Shown: positions 21,336 through 32,898 of the stretch, in pieces | Position numbering within the stretch: the first letter of the stretch is position 1 | How the letters are laid out: each line of letters opens with the position of its first letter | Source of the DNA: Xenoacremonium recifei | Taxonomy: Eukaryota; Ascomycota; Sordariomycetes; Hypocreales; Nectriaceae | NCBI GenBank assembly: GCA_012184525.1 | Contig: WOFQ01000006.1 | Location: 124,001-188,000, forward strand | DNA length: 64,000 nucleotides | Direction: 5' to 3' | Translations under genes and position numbers: made by a program | Notes under the pieces: generated by a model | The model's input: the letters and a program-made list of their open reading frames with translations, nothing else | Database searches by the model: none | What the model was told of the DNA's origin: nothing

Positions 21336-24300
21336 GCCAGGGACCGGTGTGCCTGTAGACGGATGACGAGCGCAGAGATTAGCTAGATTCAACGAGGGAT
21401 TGCGTGACGGGTGATTGGAGCCGAGGGAGTCGAGGTGGGCAAGAAGATGGTTGTGCATGGGAGGACAGGTCTAGCAGCGGTCGTGTAATGCGAGAAATGA
21501 ACGTATAGACGGGCAGCTCAATGTGAAATGCAGATATTGAAAGGAGAGCGGAGGTTGGGGGCGGCAGCGAAAATATAAGATAACGGACTAGTTTGAGCGC
21601 TGAGGTCGGGGCGGGAGGTCGACCAAGCTAGAGACGTACCGGGTATGGGGGATAGCGGCGCACGATGAGGCTGGCGAGAGGATTCGATGGTCAGAAGGTT
21701 CCCGGATCGCGACTCGGCCAGGGACAGGCCCGGCGACGAAGACGAGCGGCGGCGATGATGGGAGCGGGCAGGCCGGTCGCTGAAGGAGCTCGACGAGCCG
21801 GCGGAGAACTTTGGAGAAGCCAGATTGGGCGGAGGAGGTTGTCGTCTCGTCAGGCTTGACGGGCGACTGGGGGCAGGTAGTAAGACTTGTTAGAGCCGGC
21901 AGTGGGTAGGGGTGCCAAAGGTATGCGGGATACCTCTCTCGCGGTACGAGGTGCTAGGTCAGACCTGTTAGAGCGCATACGAGGAAGTAAGACACGGGCC
22001 GGGGAAAGACGAGTAATGCGTCGAGGCCAAGCACCGCCTAGTATCGCGGGTACATACCGGACGGGTAGTGAGCACTACTGTGCACGTCTTCAGCCTCTGC
22101 GCCTCCGGGGGGCGTCTCTGGCGTTGTTTGTCCTCTGGCGTCAGATCAGACGCAGGGAGGGTGAGCACCTGTGGAGGAGGCCGAAAATAGAGGCGGGAGT
22201 CGTAGGGCAAGCCTCAAGCTTCGCGAACACGGGCGGGAGAACCTGTGACGTTGGTTCTTCTCCACGGTTCAGGCTGGATCCGAACGCAATTGCAATAACC
22301 TTTCGGCGACAGCGGGCGGGAGAACGAGAACGATGGAGCCCGGACAGTACAGTACAGTACTGTACAGTACGGTACGGTATGCGGAGTGACTGTACCGAGT
22401 ATGCACAGTTGCTGGGCTGGGCCTCGTACTCGGCGGGACGGGCTGCAGAGCTGACAGACGAGGGTTGCAGCAACAGCAGCAGCGAGTGAGAGAGCGTTAC
22501 CAGAAGCGGCCGCTGGAGGTGGTGATCGTGGATGTGACTGCGACTGCGTCTGCGTGCGTGTGTGAGTGCGCTGGCAGCACCAACAAGAGGCAACGTCGTC
22601 TCTTCAGCGGGGGTGGTTGAGCAGCAGATCTCGTAACCCAGAAGCGAGAGACAGGGAATACGGCGATCAGGCGTCGAAGCGAGCGAGCCAGCGAGAATTG
22701 AATTGGCTGATGATGGGCGAGCGAGGGCTGTTGAGGCTGGCCTTGGTGGCGGCGGGCGGGCCGTGGGATTGGAGAGTTTTCTCGTATCGGTGAAGAAGCA
22801 AATGCCAGAAGATGACAGATGGCGGCCGGGCTTGCTGGGCCTAGGAGCTTAGGTGCATTGGGAGTCGTTTGATCAGGCCTAGCTCAGGGACAATATTGGT
22901 CGCCGTTGATTGCATGAAAAGCACTCGCTGTGATATTATTGCAGCCCGTGAGAGGATCCCCGTTGCAAATCTAATTTTTTTTTCCGGTGGCCGTTGCGGC
23001 GGACGATTTCCACCGCGTGGCTGATAAGGCGGGAAGGCAGGCACGAGGGGAGTTTATTCGTTCGTTGGGGGAAGGCGCGGGGGGTCTCGACTTACAGCGC
23101 AAGAACCTAGTGGGATGACGGCTGGAAAATTGGAATATCCTCACACTGGGGGCAATCTTCCTTTTGATACTCCGTCCCGTCGCATCTTTCGTCCAGTCCA
23201 GGCTCGGGCGCTTCTTCCTCTCGACTCCCCGATCGGCGGCTGTCAGATCTTAAATTAATCATCTGCCGTCTTCCGGCCGATTCGCACCTATCTACGGAGC
23301 ACCCGCGCGAAAAGGAGGCGGCGACAGCATTGAAGCAAGCCTTCTAGCCCGAGCACCCCCTATTCCCCTGCAACTGGTCCAGCGCTTCAGGTGGTCAATA
23401 TCGCTCGCTCATTATCTTTCAGGGGCTTTGATAGGTACACTAAGAGCCTGGGCGAAAACCACCTGCTCGCCATGTTAGCGCAGACTGCGGCGACTCAACC
23501 ATTGAATGGCTTCGGTTTCCATGGATCCTTCTGGGGCCTCATCGCCGTTTTACGAGCCGGGGCCCGCCTCTTTGGTCCGCAAACATTGAACAAGGACCGA
23601 CTCCGTACAACCTCAGAGATTGGCAAATTGGACAATACATACACACGAGGCTTGGCCGGCTCGAGCGCCGTCCTTCTCGCCTCAGACATCTCATCTGGTG
23701 CGAGCTTGCCGACCCATACACCTAAAAGTACCTTATTGGATTTACCTCCACAATGCTCCAATCAGCGCCGGGAAGCCTGTCACTTTGAGTCTTCAGGAAA
23801 CAGCATGGATCACGAAAGCAGACACTGAGCATTAGCCCGTTAGCTGCTCTTGGCAAGACATGACGTTTGGGTGCCGCGCGATCCAGCAGAGATTCCCAGA
23901 AGCGTTCCAGTGCTCCCAGGACAGAAGCAGCAGCTCCCCGGGAACATAGCACAGGACGTCCGGTCTGTTCATCGTGCTCCCCGAGCTCTGGTTTCAGATC
24001 CATCCGTTCGCCTCCATCTTCACCACTTCAACCCTCTTCGTGGTCCCGCCAGGAACGAGCAAGCATAACCAACAATGCCCCCCCAGGACTCCACCACAGC
24101 TATAAGCGGCCAACCAAAGGACCTTGATAAGGCACGAGCTCTTGATGCATAGCCTATGCCCATGCTTCCGGCCAAAATCGAGATGCATCCAATTGTTACA
24201 AGGGAGGCCCGGTTCTTTCGGCGCGTTGAAGTTGTTGATTGCGACGTTGCCAACAAACCCTGGCCCTGGGAGTAAGACAGTTTGGGGTTGGGAATGACAA

Positions 24301-25720
24301 GCAGCTATCGCCTTCTTTCCGTCATCCAGAAGGCAACCCCAAGTTTCGGAAGCCGGATGATCCGTTCCTAATATTCCCCAACCAAGAGTTTGTCATGTTG
24401 GTAACTCCAAGGTCTCTGACTCTTTACACACGGCTTAGGACATAAAACCGGCCGCGTGAGCCATCAGCAGGCCTCCAGCTACTGACGGGACAAAGGCAAG
24501 TATGATTACGAAGACCTTGTGAGAGGCCAAGATCTTACCGTCCAGTGCTGGTCCAGGCTTCTCTTCGTTACCGCTGACAAGCTCACCTCAGTTTCTCTCC
24601 CCATCTCAAAGACGATACGATGCCGTCTGCTCGAAGCTGTCCCACGCGACCTCGGAAGACCTGAGAGGCGTCTCGGCTCACGTGTACCACCACTGTCGCT
24701 AGACATCTGCAGCGAGCCGTCGCAGAATCGACTGACGCGTGTATCAACTGCGTCAAGATGGCTGGACTGGCCGGGCTCAGAGGCGGCCATCGGCTCGACT
24801 TGCAGCATCCCCCGGCCCGTGATTGACCAATCCCCCGCCGCTTCCCACCTCCAAGTCCCCAGCTTCTGGCCCCCAGTCTGCCAGCAAGGCTCCAGGTCGC
24901 ATGTTGCAGGAGCCGCCGCCAATCCCAGGGCGAGGAGCTGCATCCAATCACACTTCCACCACAGCTCGGCGGCTAGGATGGAGTCGCGAAGCCAATCGGG
25001 TGGCCTCATCCACCTCTCGCGGCGCCTATTTCAGACCATGGACGCTTGGGATACGCCAGCTGCCTCGTCCACGGCTCAGTAGGCCTATGAGCAGCAACGA
25101 CCAAATTCGTCCAGGCCAAGGTGGCTTTATTTAGCAAAGTTGCGAACCCATAAAACCAGCCCAATCACGCCAGTTCGCCATGATCCCAGTGGACCGTTGG
25201 CCGGCCTTGATATTGACCCAGCTGCCAATTGCGCGGGTGAGGCATCGACTGACGTAGCAATTGTCTCCGCGGCCTCAATCATTGTTGGCCCATTGACTTT
25301 CGCATTCAACCAGCAGGATCTGGTCATTGTTCTTTTCTCACAATTTTCTTCTCCGCTTTGTTGGGTTTTGTCATTTGTTTCCTTCTCTTCAAAAGCTTTG
25401 ACTTTGTATTGTTCAGTCTCCTGAAACAAACGCTTTATCATTCATTCATTCAGCACTGTCATTCACGGCCTAAAGTGGTGCAGTCAAATCGTCCACATGA
25501 CTCGATTTCGCCTTCAGCAGCATCCTCAATAATCTCCTTGAATCATCAGACCTCTTCTTTTCAAACAAGACGACACATAATACCGAACGCAAGATACATC
25601 ACAGCACTGCATGCTTGAAAACACGATACCGCTTCTCCCCTACCCTTCAACCTCTCCTTTCCCTCTCGACATCCACGCGACCAACATCAACTCCTATACT
25701 CGAATTTCCGATCCTCGAAA
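21336..25720. other. Intergenic, 4.4 kb, no supported gene
   Basis: Shared upstream space of the divergent GT34 gene and the 1083-aa membrane-protein gene. It includes a CAGTA/GTAC-rich repeat (22344-22379) and pyrimidine-rich leader sequence from about 25300 to 25720. Antisense ORF pairs such as 24519-25082 (+) and 24506-25009 (-) are of equal length and neither has a domain. No RNA gene seen. Confidence 0.4.
22344..22379. repeat. GTAC-rich short tandem repeat with 14-bp palindrome
   Basis: Repeated CAGTA units switch to CGGTA units. Bases 22352-22365 (GTACAGTACTGTAC) are a perfect palindrome. It could form a small cruciform or a dyad protein-binding site about 1 kb upstream of the GT34 start. 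Confidence 0.6.
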
Positions 25721-28700
25721 ATGGCCAGCAACATGACCACCGCGAATCAAACCCACCCTCCCGGTTACACTAGAGCTCAAGGGCAAGGCCGAGACGACTG
25801 GGAGGATTGGGAGGACGAGGACGATGAAGTGACTCCCATTGATGCTGGGGAGCAGGTGTTTCTCGACCGTCCTCAGCAACCCGCGGCTACGAATGCGACG
25901 GTTACGACCACGGCGACGACGACCTCCGTCCGAACATCCATTAGGACATCCAAGCCTACTGCCCAACGGGTCTCGAGAGTTTCAGCTAGCAAAGTGAATC
26001 GGGTAAAATCGCGGAAAAGGCAGAAGGCCCAGAACGCCAAAGCTGGTATCAGGCTGATCACGGATATGACAACCTTCCGAAGGCCAGCCCAGGCAGTTCA
26101 GCTTCGTACTCCCGATGGTCGCCCGGTCAAATTCGTGGATGCCGCAGCTTTGAGGGCTCTCGAAGGGTCCCCAACCTCGGCATCTGTAGGCAATTGGAAC
26201 TGGCTGAAGAAGAACAAGACAACCGAGCCAGAACCAGAACCAGAACCAGAATCTGCAGCCACACCTCGACAGGTCGCTGCAAGCCCAAACCAAGCTCTTT
26301 CACCAGAGGATCGACCCATCGTTATCGGAATTGCGCTCAATGATGAGGAGTACAACCATCAAGAGCTTAGTCCTCCAACGGCCGTCTCTCTTGATCTCAT
26401 TACGCCTATCAACCCGTCACCTTCAGTCGGCATCTCACCATCCGCGCCGGCGCCTTCCACCAACACTAAGCAAACGCCAACAATCACAAGGTCTATGTGG
26501 TCTCCAGATACTCCCGACACAGCTCATTCGTTTGCTTCAAGTCGCGTTCCATCCAGCATTTTCTCGCAAATTGCACCAAACAGCACCGGCTCGAGCGAAC
26601 ATGTCCCGCCCGTGCCCGCGGTTCCAGCCACATACAAGCAGGCGCCTCATCAAAGGCTCATCAGTCTCGAGCTCAAAAGCGCCGTTGAGGAGGATGACAT
26701 GGACACGCCATGCACACTATTCGAGGAGGATGGAGTCGCGAGCCCGCTGAAGCAGCGGAAGCGCAAGAACACCCTTTTGACGCCCGACAGTGCGGCGTCC
26801 AAATCCAACGGCTGGTGGGACCACGTTGTAACGCCGTTCATGGACAAGAGACTCACGTTTGCATCGCGGAAGCCAAAGTTGGACTCCCCGATGGAACACC
26901 ACGAGGACGAGTGGTGGAGTCAGCAGGCATCGTCACCCAAGACGGCCGGGGTTGAGGTGGCCGCTAACAAAAGCACGGTGGACACGGCCAACACCACCAA
27001 CACCAGTGACTCCAGCGATACAAAAATCACGTACTTTGTGCCCAAGGCTGCCCCAGGGCTGGGCCAGACGCCTATCGTCCGGGCACCCACGCCACGTCGA
27101 TCACCCTCGCCGCGCATCGAACCATCTGCAGGCACCGCAGGCACCGAATCAGGGCCCTCCACGGCACAGGCTTCCCCTGTCCATGAAACATGGCCCGTCC
27201 CGGATGAGCAACAGCAGCGTGAAAAGCCGCACATTATCGTCACGCCAGTGCTGCCTGACCAACCACCGCCCTATTCACCGCCGAAGAAGCTGAAGAAGGA
27301 GAGGGTGGTCGCGGCCGCGGTGCCGGTTAGATATAGAGCCGTCTTCCCGCCCGGCCACCCCCTCCAGGCCCAGTTCCCTCCCTCTCCCGGCCCCGAGTCC
27401 CCAGGTCTCGCGGCTACTATGACATCGCAGGGAGCGACTCCCATGACCGAGATCCCCTTGACGCCTGCTGCCATCCAGACTCGATCACCGCTGTCCCAGA
27501 TTGTGCTGCCGAACCGACCTGTGGGAACATACCTACCGCAGGAGCACTCGCACGACGCACGAGGCGACCAGTTCCGAGTCGAACGGATGCGTCGCCGGCA
27601 TGAGAAGGAAGAGGTCGTGGCCCGGAAGCTGGGCGGGTGTTGGAGGGGCCGTGGATGTATCCCGGAGAAGGGATGCTTTGGCCGGTCAGGTCGGGAGGGA
27701 CGCAAGCGGCGGCGCATCTGCTGCCTCATCCTGATTATCATCCTGCTGCTGATAATCCTCGCCATCGTACTCTCGGTGGTGCTGACCCGACCACACCATG
27801 CCAAAGACATCCCGAACATCTGGGTCAACCTGACGGACTTTCCCCCCATGCCGACTGGCGTGCTCAGCGTCGTGGGACCGGACAATTCGGTGGCTGTGAG
27901 CGGCTGCACGGAGCCTTCAACACTCTGGAGCTGTTATATCCCCAAGGACCAGCAAGACTCGGTGTCTCCATACGGAGCCAATCAGCCTACGGTGATCCTT
28001 GATATCCAGTACGACAACGGGACGGCGCAGTCGTGGAACGTTTCTAACGGAGAAGCACCCGACCCCGTCCCGCGAAGCCTGGACGATGGCTTGTGGGAGC
28101 GCGACAGCGCTTTCAGCCCGAATCCGTCGGCGCCCACGTACAAGGAGATGTGGTTCCTAGGGAACACGACAGACGGAGTGGTGGCGGACGAGAAGGCCGG
28201 AGAGCCGACGCCGTTCTACATCACGCTCGTAAGCCAGGCGCAAGCACTCGACTCTGGAGAGTTGACAGTGGTGTCGAAGCGGTCGAGCAACGATACGGAT
28301 GGCGACAGTGGAATCACAGTCAACCTGACTGACGTTCTGCCCTCTCCCTCGCTCAATACTGATGGCACGCCCAAGCCGGCAGTGTTGCTGCCGCAGCCCA
28401 TCCAGCAGCCCGTTCGTCTCTATGATCGTGGACTCCCGACAGAGCGCTACAGCTTCTACACCTATTTTGAGCGGACCATCTTCCTCAAATCGGTGACAGT
28501 AGTGAACAGCACCAATGCAGACGGCGATGACAACGGCAACGTTCCTTTGGACGAGGACGGTGGTTGTGCCGAGACGGAGGCCAACTTCCTAGTCACTTGG
28601 AGTCAAACTCGACTACTCGTGGAAATCTGGACCAAGACACTGGAGGCCAACACGTCAGTCCTACTTTCATCGGAGGGCCAGAAATCCATCAATGGGTCTG

Positions 28701-28972
28701 CCGAACTCATCCGGCCAGGCACGATGCCATACCCGGTGACGGTGAAGCTAGACACCCATGGCGGCGACCCGACGGAGAAGTTTGTGTGGGAATGGCCGAT
28801 GGACGACCGACAGGACCTGGATCTCGACGATCCGAAGCTGCTGGCCAACAATATTGGCTTCAACGGCACATGGATCAACAAGCGGTCAACGGGCAGCTCC
28901 AAGTACGGAGGTTTCGACGGCGGCACTGGTGGTTGTAAGTGCGAGTGGGTGAATTTCCAGGCTTCGGGATAG
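25721..28972 (+). CDS. Large single-pass membrane protein, function unknown
   Basis: Single exon, 1083 aa. Residues 1 to about 640 are low-complexity and probably cytosolic and disordered: an acidic WEDWEDEDDE patch near 28, basic stretches, an (EP)n run near 173 and many Ser/Pro/Thr. Residues 640-664 are strongly basic with several Cys (GGCWRGRGCIPEKGCFGR). One TM helix follows at about 666-690 (CCLILIIILLLIILAIVLSVV). The remaining about 390 residues look folded and extracellular/lumenal, with many N-glycosylation sequons and a Gly-rich tail ending GGCKCEWVNFQASG. This suggests a type II plasma-membrane or wall-contacting protein. Similar mould proteins are, as far as I recall, sometimes labelled glycoprotease family; that label probably leaked from the neighbouring QRI7, because nothing here resembles TsaD. 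Confidence 0.7.
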   Translation: MASNMTTANQTHPPGYTRAQGQGRDDWEDWEDEDDEVTPIDAGEQVFLDRPQQPAATNATVTTTATTTSVRTSIRTSKPTAQRVSRVSASKVNRVKSRKRQKAQNAKAGIRLITDMTTFRRPAQAVQLRTPDGRPVKFVDAAALRALEGSPTSASVGNWNWLKKNKTTEPEPEPEPESAATPRQVAASPNQALSPEDRPIVIGIALNDEEYNHQELSPPTAVSLDLITPINPSPSVGISPSAPAPSTNTKQTPTITRSMWSPDTPDTAHSFASSRVPSSIFSQIAPNSTGSSEHVPPVPAVPATYKQAPHQRLISLELKSAVEEDDMDTPCTLFEEDGVASPLKQRKRKNTLLTPDSAASKSNGWWDHVVTPFMDKRLTFASRKPKLDSPMEHHEDEWWSQQASSPKTAGVEVAANKSTVDTANTTNTSDSSDTKITYFVPKAAPGLGQTPIVRAPTPRRSPSPRIEPSAGTAGTESGPSTAQASPVHETWPVPDEQQQREKPHIIVTPVLPDQPPPYSPPKKLKKERVVAAAVPVRYRAVFPPGHPLQAQFPPSPGPESPGLAATMTSQGATPMTEIPLTPAAIQTRSPLSQIVLPNRPVGTYLPQEHSHDARGDQFRVERMRRRHEKEEVVARKLGGCWRGRGCIPEKGCFGRSGREGRKRRRICCLILIIILLLIILAIVLSVVLTRPHHAKDIPNIWVNLTDFPPMPTGVLSVVGPDNSVAVSGCTEPSTLWSCYIPKDQQDSVSPYGANQPTVILDIQYDNGTAQSWNVSNGEAPDPVPRSLDDGLWERDSAFSPNPSAPTYKEMWFLGNTTDGVVADEKAGEPTPFYITLVSQAQALDSGELTVVSKRSSNDTDGDSGITVNLTDVLPSPSLNTDGTPKPAVLLPQPIQQPVRLYDRGLPTERYSFYTYFERTIFLKSVTVVNSTNADGDDNGNVPLDEDGGCAETEANFLVTWSQTRLLVEIWTKTLEANTSVLLSSEGQKSINGSAELIRPGTMPYPVTVKLDTHGGDPTEKFVWEWPMDDRQDLDLDDPKLLANNIGFNGTWINKRSTGSSKYGGFDGGTGGCKCEWVNFQASG

Positions 28973-29587
28973 ATGCTTGAGTCAATATTTCTGCTGTTCG
29001 TTTAGATAACGGCCTTTATTTTATGCTTGCTCGGGATCGTTTAACAAGGCGGTGGTGCATTGATTGGATTCGGCGTTGGGCAAACACACCAGGCATACTG
29101 CATTGGAGGTGGCATCAAATATTTAGTACCCAGATCTAGAGAAGCATGGTTAGGTTGTGAAAATTAATGAATCAAGTGATTGCTCGTCTCTGTTCCAAAA
29201 GCACGTTATTCGTGGATGGCCCGTCCCTTGGTGTTGACTTGCACGATCTTAACTACTGTCATGTTGCTGTGCACGACCATATGGCTGTGATTGAAAAGAA
29301 CGACATTCAAAAAACCGTATAACCCGATTCAGTATATGATTTAGAAACAAGCACATCATAATCTCTAATCATAAACAGCATCTTGAGCCCCTCATAGATG
29401 AGATGAACCTCTAGATCTTGAGTTCATCCCCCATCACCTCCAAGAACCTACCCTGGACTTACACGTCCACCGGCAGGTGGGGCCGTGCCGTCCCCCCACC
29501 CGGCCCCGATCCAACAACCTTGTCCGACGAATTTGACGACCGCCCTCCCGGCTCCTTCAACCTCAGAACCGCCTCACGACCACGACA
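28973..29587. other. Intergenic between two co-directional genes
   Basis: 615 bp, AT-rich in the middle; holds the 3' end of the membrane-protein gene and the QRI7 promoter. No gene seen. Confidence 0.5.
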
Positions 29588-30991
29588 ATGAGGCTCTCCG
29601 GGCTGTCAATGCGGCCCACGAGGTGTCTCCCCCGCCGCCGCCACCGCCGACCCTGGCCCTCCTCCCGCTCCCGCTCCCTTGTCACCCTCGCCATCGAAAC
29701 CTCCTGCGACGACACCGGCGTGGCCATCCTCTCGCACACGCCCCAAGCAACAACCCTGCTCTTCAACGAGCGCATCTCGTCGGACAACCGCGCCTTCGGG
29801 GGGATTCATCCGCTGGTTGCCGTGAAAGGACACAGTGAAGCGCTGGCGCCCCTGGTGCAGAGAGCGCTGGAGTATCTGCCTGATGATGTCGGGGGCCAGG
29901 GGAAGAAGAAGGTCGTGCATGTGGGCGGCGCCAGGAAGATGCTGCCGGACTTTGTGTCGGTGACGCGCGGGCCGGGCATGCGCTCGAATCTGGGCATTGG
30001 GTTGGATCTCGCGAAGGGGCTGGCCGTGGCGTGGGGAGTGCCGCTTGTGGGAGTGCATCATATGCAGGCGCATGCACTGACGCCGCGGCTGGTGCGGGCG
30101 CTGGGGATGAGCATGGGCGAGACATCATCATCATCACCACCAACAGACTCGCTGGGAGCAACATCGCCCGCGCGCACCGGCCCCGACTTCCCCTTCCTCT
30201 CCCTGCTCGTCTCCGGCGGCCACACCCTCCTCCTGCACTCCTCCAGCCTCACCACCCACGCCATCCTCGCATCCACCGGCGACATCGCGCTCGGCAACCT
30301 CCTCGACCAGACCGCGCGCTCCATTCTTCCCTCCGACATCCTTTCCACCGCCGACTCCGTGAGCTACGGCCGACTGCTCGAAGCCTTCGCCTTCCCGTCC
30401 GCGTCGCCCGCCGCATACGCAGACGCATTCACACCGGCGTCCACCCGCGCTGCCGAGATGCGCGACGTGCCCTCGCCCTACGGCTGGTCCGTCCCGCTGC
30501 CCTTCAAACAAAGCCGCAAACTCGCCTTTTCCTTCTCCAGCATCTACACCCACGTGCACTCGCTCATCCACCCCTCCACCACATCCCTCCCTGAACGCCG
30601 CGCGCTCGCCCAGCACACCATGTCGGCCGCCTTCCGCCACGTCGCCGGCCGGCTGTGCCTCGCGCTGGAAGACATCCCCGGACTCAACACCCCCACCGGC
30701 ACGCTGGTCGTGGCCGGCGGCGTGGCGAGCAACAAATTCCTGATGCACGTGCTGCGCAGCACGCTAGCGGCGCGGGGGCTGGCGCAGGGCTGGGATGTGG
30801 TTGCGCCGCCGCCGGAACTGTGTACGGATAATGCGGCGATGATTGCGTGGGCGGGCATGGAGATGTATCTGGCCGGGTGGGAGAGCGGGTTGGGGATTAC
30901 GGGGATTGGACGGTGGCCGATGGAGGGGGAGGGGGAGAAGGGGGGGATCTTGGGCGTTGATGGGTGGGTGAGGAGGAAGGAGAGTGTGTAA
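29588..30991 (+). CDS. QRI7: Mitochondrial tRNA N6-threonylcarbamoyladenosine synthase (Qri7/OSGEPL1, TsaD family)
   Basis: Transfers threonylcarbamoyl from TC-AMP to A37 of ANN-decoding mitochondrial tRNAs. Single exon, 467 aa. The first 30 residues are Arg/Ser-rich with no acidic residue, a good mitochondrial presequence. The TsaD/Kae1 fold is clear: LAIETSCDDTGVAIL (residues 35-48), NERISSDNRAFGGIHP, and the metal-binding H158-MQA-H162. The nucleotide-binding segments are FLSLLVSGGHTLLL, LLDQTARS and VVAGGVASNKFL, with CTDNAAMIAWAG near the C-terminus. The basic N-terminus separates it from cytosolic Kae1. A Ser-rich insert after GMSMGETS is species-specific. It converges with PRE2. Confidence 0.93.
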   Translation: MRLSGLSMRPTRCLPRRRHRRPWPSSRSRSLVTLAIETSCDDTGVAILSHTPQATTLLFNERISSDNRAFGGIHPLVAVKGHSEALAPLVQRALEYLPDDVGGQGKKKVVHVGGARKMLPDFVSVTRGPGMRSNLGIGLDLAKGLAVAWGVPLVGVHHMQAHALTPRLVRALGMSMGETSSSSPPTDSLGATSPARTGPDFPFLSLLVSGGHTLLLHSSSLTTHAILASTGDIALGNLLDQTARSILPSDILSTADSVSYGRLLEAFAFPSASPAAYADAFTPASTRAAEMRDVPSPYGWSVPLPFKQSRKLAFSFSSIYTHVHSLIHPSTTSLPERRALAQHTMSAAFRHVAGRLCLALEDIPGLNTPTGTLVVAGGVASNKFLMHVLRSTLAARGLAQGWDVVAPPPELCTDNAAMIAWAGMEMYLAGWESGLGITGIGRWPMEGEGEKGGILGVDGWVRRKESV

Positions 30992-31209
30992 GATATTGCT
31001 GGTGATGTTGTATTATACTCCTTGTACATATAGTCTGTAGACCGACTACATTCGACGATATCATGACACGGGACCGGTAGATAGAGCAACGAAAAGATGG
31101 CATCTAGATGTCTGTTCCAAGAGTAATAACCTCTGTTGTACAAATTACAAGGCCCTGATTCCCCGGCCTCTCTATCATGCCTCGCCCTTTATCCCCGCAC
31201 CCACCCTAC

Positions 31210-32146
31210 CTACTCCAGCGCACTCGTAACGTTGGAGAACTCGCCCTTCTCCAGCTTCGTGTTCCAGAAGATGGGGTTCGTGTCCATGAAGCCGTGCTTG
31301 ACCCAGCCTTCCTCCTTGACATGGTACAGGTTGATGTAGCCACCCGAGTAGGCATCGCGATGCGTAGCCGCGAGGATGCTGCGCTTGCCCAGCTCCAGCG
31401 CCTCCTCGTCCGTCAGGTCATAATGATACTCCGCGTCGAGCACGCCGTACGCAAAGGTCTGACCCGAGCCGACGCAGAACAGACTGCCCGCAAGGCGCGT
31501 GCCATCGCTGTCGACGTAGTAGAGCGCAGGGCCCTCCTCCTTGGTGACGCCGGCGCACATGGTGCCCATGCTGAGCCCCATGCCCTTGTAGGAGTAGACC
31601 AGGTTGGCGAGGATCTTGGAGGCGGCGGCAACGCTGATGCGGCGCTTGTGTCGCAGCTCGTGCAGGCGGCACTGCATGCCCAGCCACGCCAGCCAGTACT
31701 GGCAGTCGGCCGCGCCGCCCGCCATGGTGCCCAGCAGCACCTTGTTGATCTCGATGACCTTCTTGACCGTCTGCGAGGCGATCCAGTTGCCGGCCGTGGC
31801 ACGGGAATCCGTGGCCACGATGATGCCGCCCTGGAAGCGGAAGGCGAGCGTGGTCGTGCCGTGGGCGATCTTGATCGGGCAGTTGGGGTTGGAGCGGTCG
31901 TCGGTGGCCGCGCGGAGCCATGATGAGGCCTGTTGGGGGACGAGGTCAGCAGCTGCTTTGCTTTGCTTTGTCACTTGACTTGTTCTCGAGAAGACGAACC
32001 TGGGCAATCGGGGGCATGGCAAACTTGACCGACAGGTTGGCCATCGGGTTCAACAGCTGCTCGAGCTGCTCCTGCTCCTCCAGTGATTGTGCCGCTTCAT
32101 CCTGCTCGAACGCCGGCCGGCTGTATCTTGCCACCAGGGTATCCAT
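31210..32146 (-). CDS. PRE2: 20S proteasome subunit beta-5 (chymotrypsin-like)
   Basis: Catalytic beta-5 subunit of the 20S core. Two exons, 32000-32146 (49 codons, MDTLVARYSRPAFEQ to MPPIAQ) and 31210-31929 (starting ASSWLRAATDD), give 288 aa; the 70-nt intron has a GTTCGT donor and CCAACAG acceptor. Residues 1-73 are the propeptide. Autocleavage at the Gly-Thr bond in IAHGTTTLAF exposes T74 as the N-terminal nucleophile. ATDSRATAGNWIASQ and the GSGQTFAYGVLD segment are typical of beta-5. A frame that starts within the intron encodes a plausible but false N-terminus and is rejected. Confidence 0.95.
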
Positions 32147-32898
32147 GATCTATCACTGGTGGTGGGAGGAAGGGAAATCGGGCTGTTGTTGGTGACGCTG
32201 AAGGACCTCTCTCGTCCGGTCCGCTTATCTCATCAAAGTCGTCAAAATCTGGGTCGTGATCGCTCGCTCGTGGTGGTGATGACTCTCGTGATGGTGATTG
32301 ACTTGTGTGGTTGACGTGGGATGTTGGTGGTGGATGAGGTGCTAGTTGGCAGGTCCCGTCGTCGAGAAGAGGCTCTCCAAGCTCAGGCAGCTTCCGTCTC
32401 GCGCGTCACCGAGCTGCTGCTCAGCGCCTGCCACCTCAGCTGCGTGCTGCAACGGGATTGGTGCAGCACCTTGATGCCTTGTCGCCTGAAGACCCCACTG
32501 TGGCTAGTGCAATGTGGCTCATGCAGGTACCGACGTTTACGTTTCTCTCTCAGTTGCTCACCACTAGTATTATACCCATTGCACATCGCACGGTAGTCGA
32601 CAGTTGAATGCAGAGTTAATTCATAATTAGGACATAGAATTTGGAATTGTCGCTACTCGCTATCTCGCCCAATCTCCCAACCAAAACTACCTAACCCACG
32701 CTGTCTGCCATTCCCAGCTATCACGCCTCCTTTTGCACCCGTGAGACCCAACAGGAAAAGAAAAAAAAAAAGGCAAAAATTACTCAGATACACAAGATCC
32801 GCTTCATAAGAACTGATATAGAAACCGCAAGGAAAAGCACCAACGAGTCATTGAATCTGTTCCCAGATCGCCGCACTCAAACTCCTCGTTTCTCACCC
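32147..32898. other. Intergenic, PRE2 upstream region and tricalbin 3' flank
   Basis: 752 bp. I see no gene. An A-rich tract near 32756-32780 fits the 3' flank of the tricalbin gene. Confidence 0.5.

Noticed and set aside
21336..21458. Upstream ATG (MHNHLLAH) as start of the mannosyltransferase
   Set aside because: The extra N-terminus is unlike the family, and an acceptor-like CTACAG lies just upstream of the preferred ATG.
24506..25082. Paired sense and antisense ORFs of 167-187 codons
   Set aside because: Mirror-image ORFs arise in GC-rich DNA; neither strand has a domain or splice continuation.
31930..32022. Alternative N-terminus of PRE2 reading MPCPRLPRFVF
   Set aside because: It is intron sequence; splicing to the exon starting MDTLVARYSR gives the conserved propeptide.
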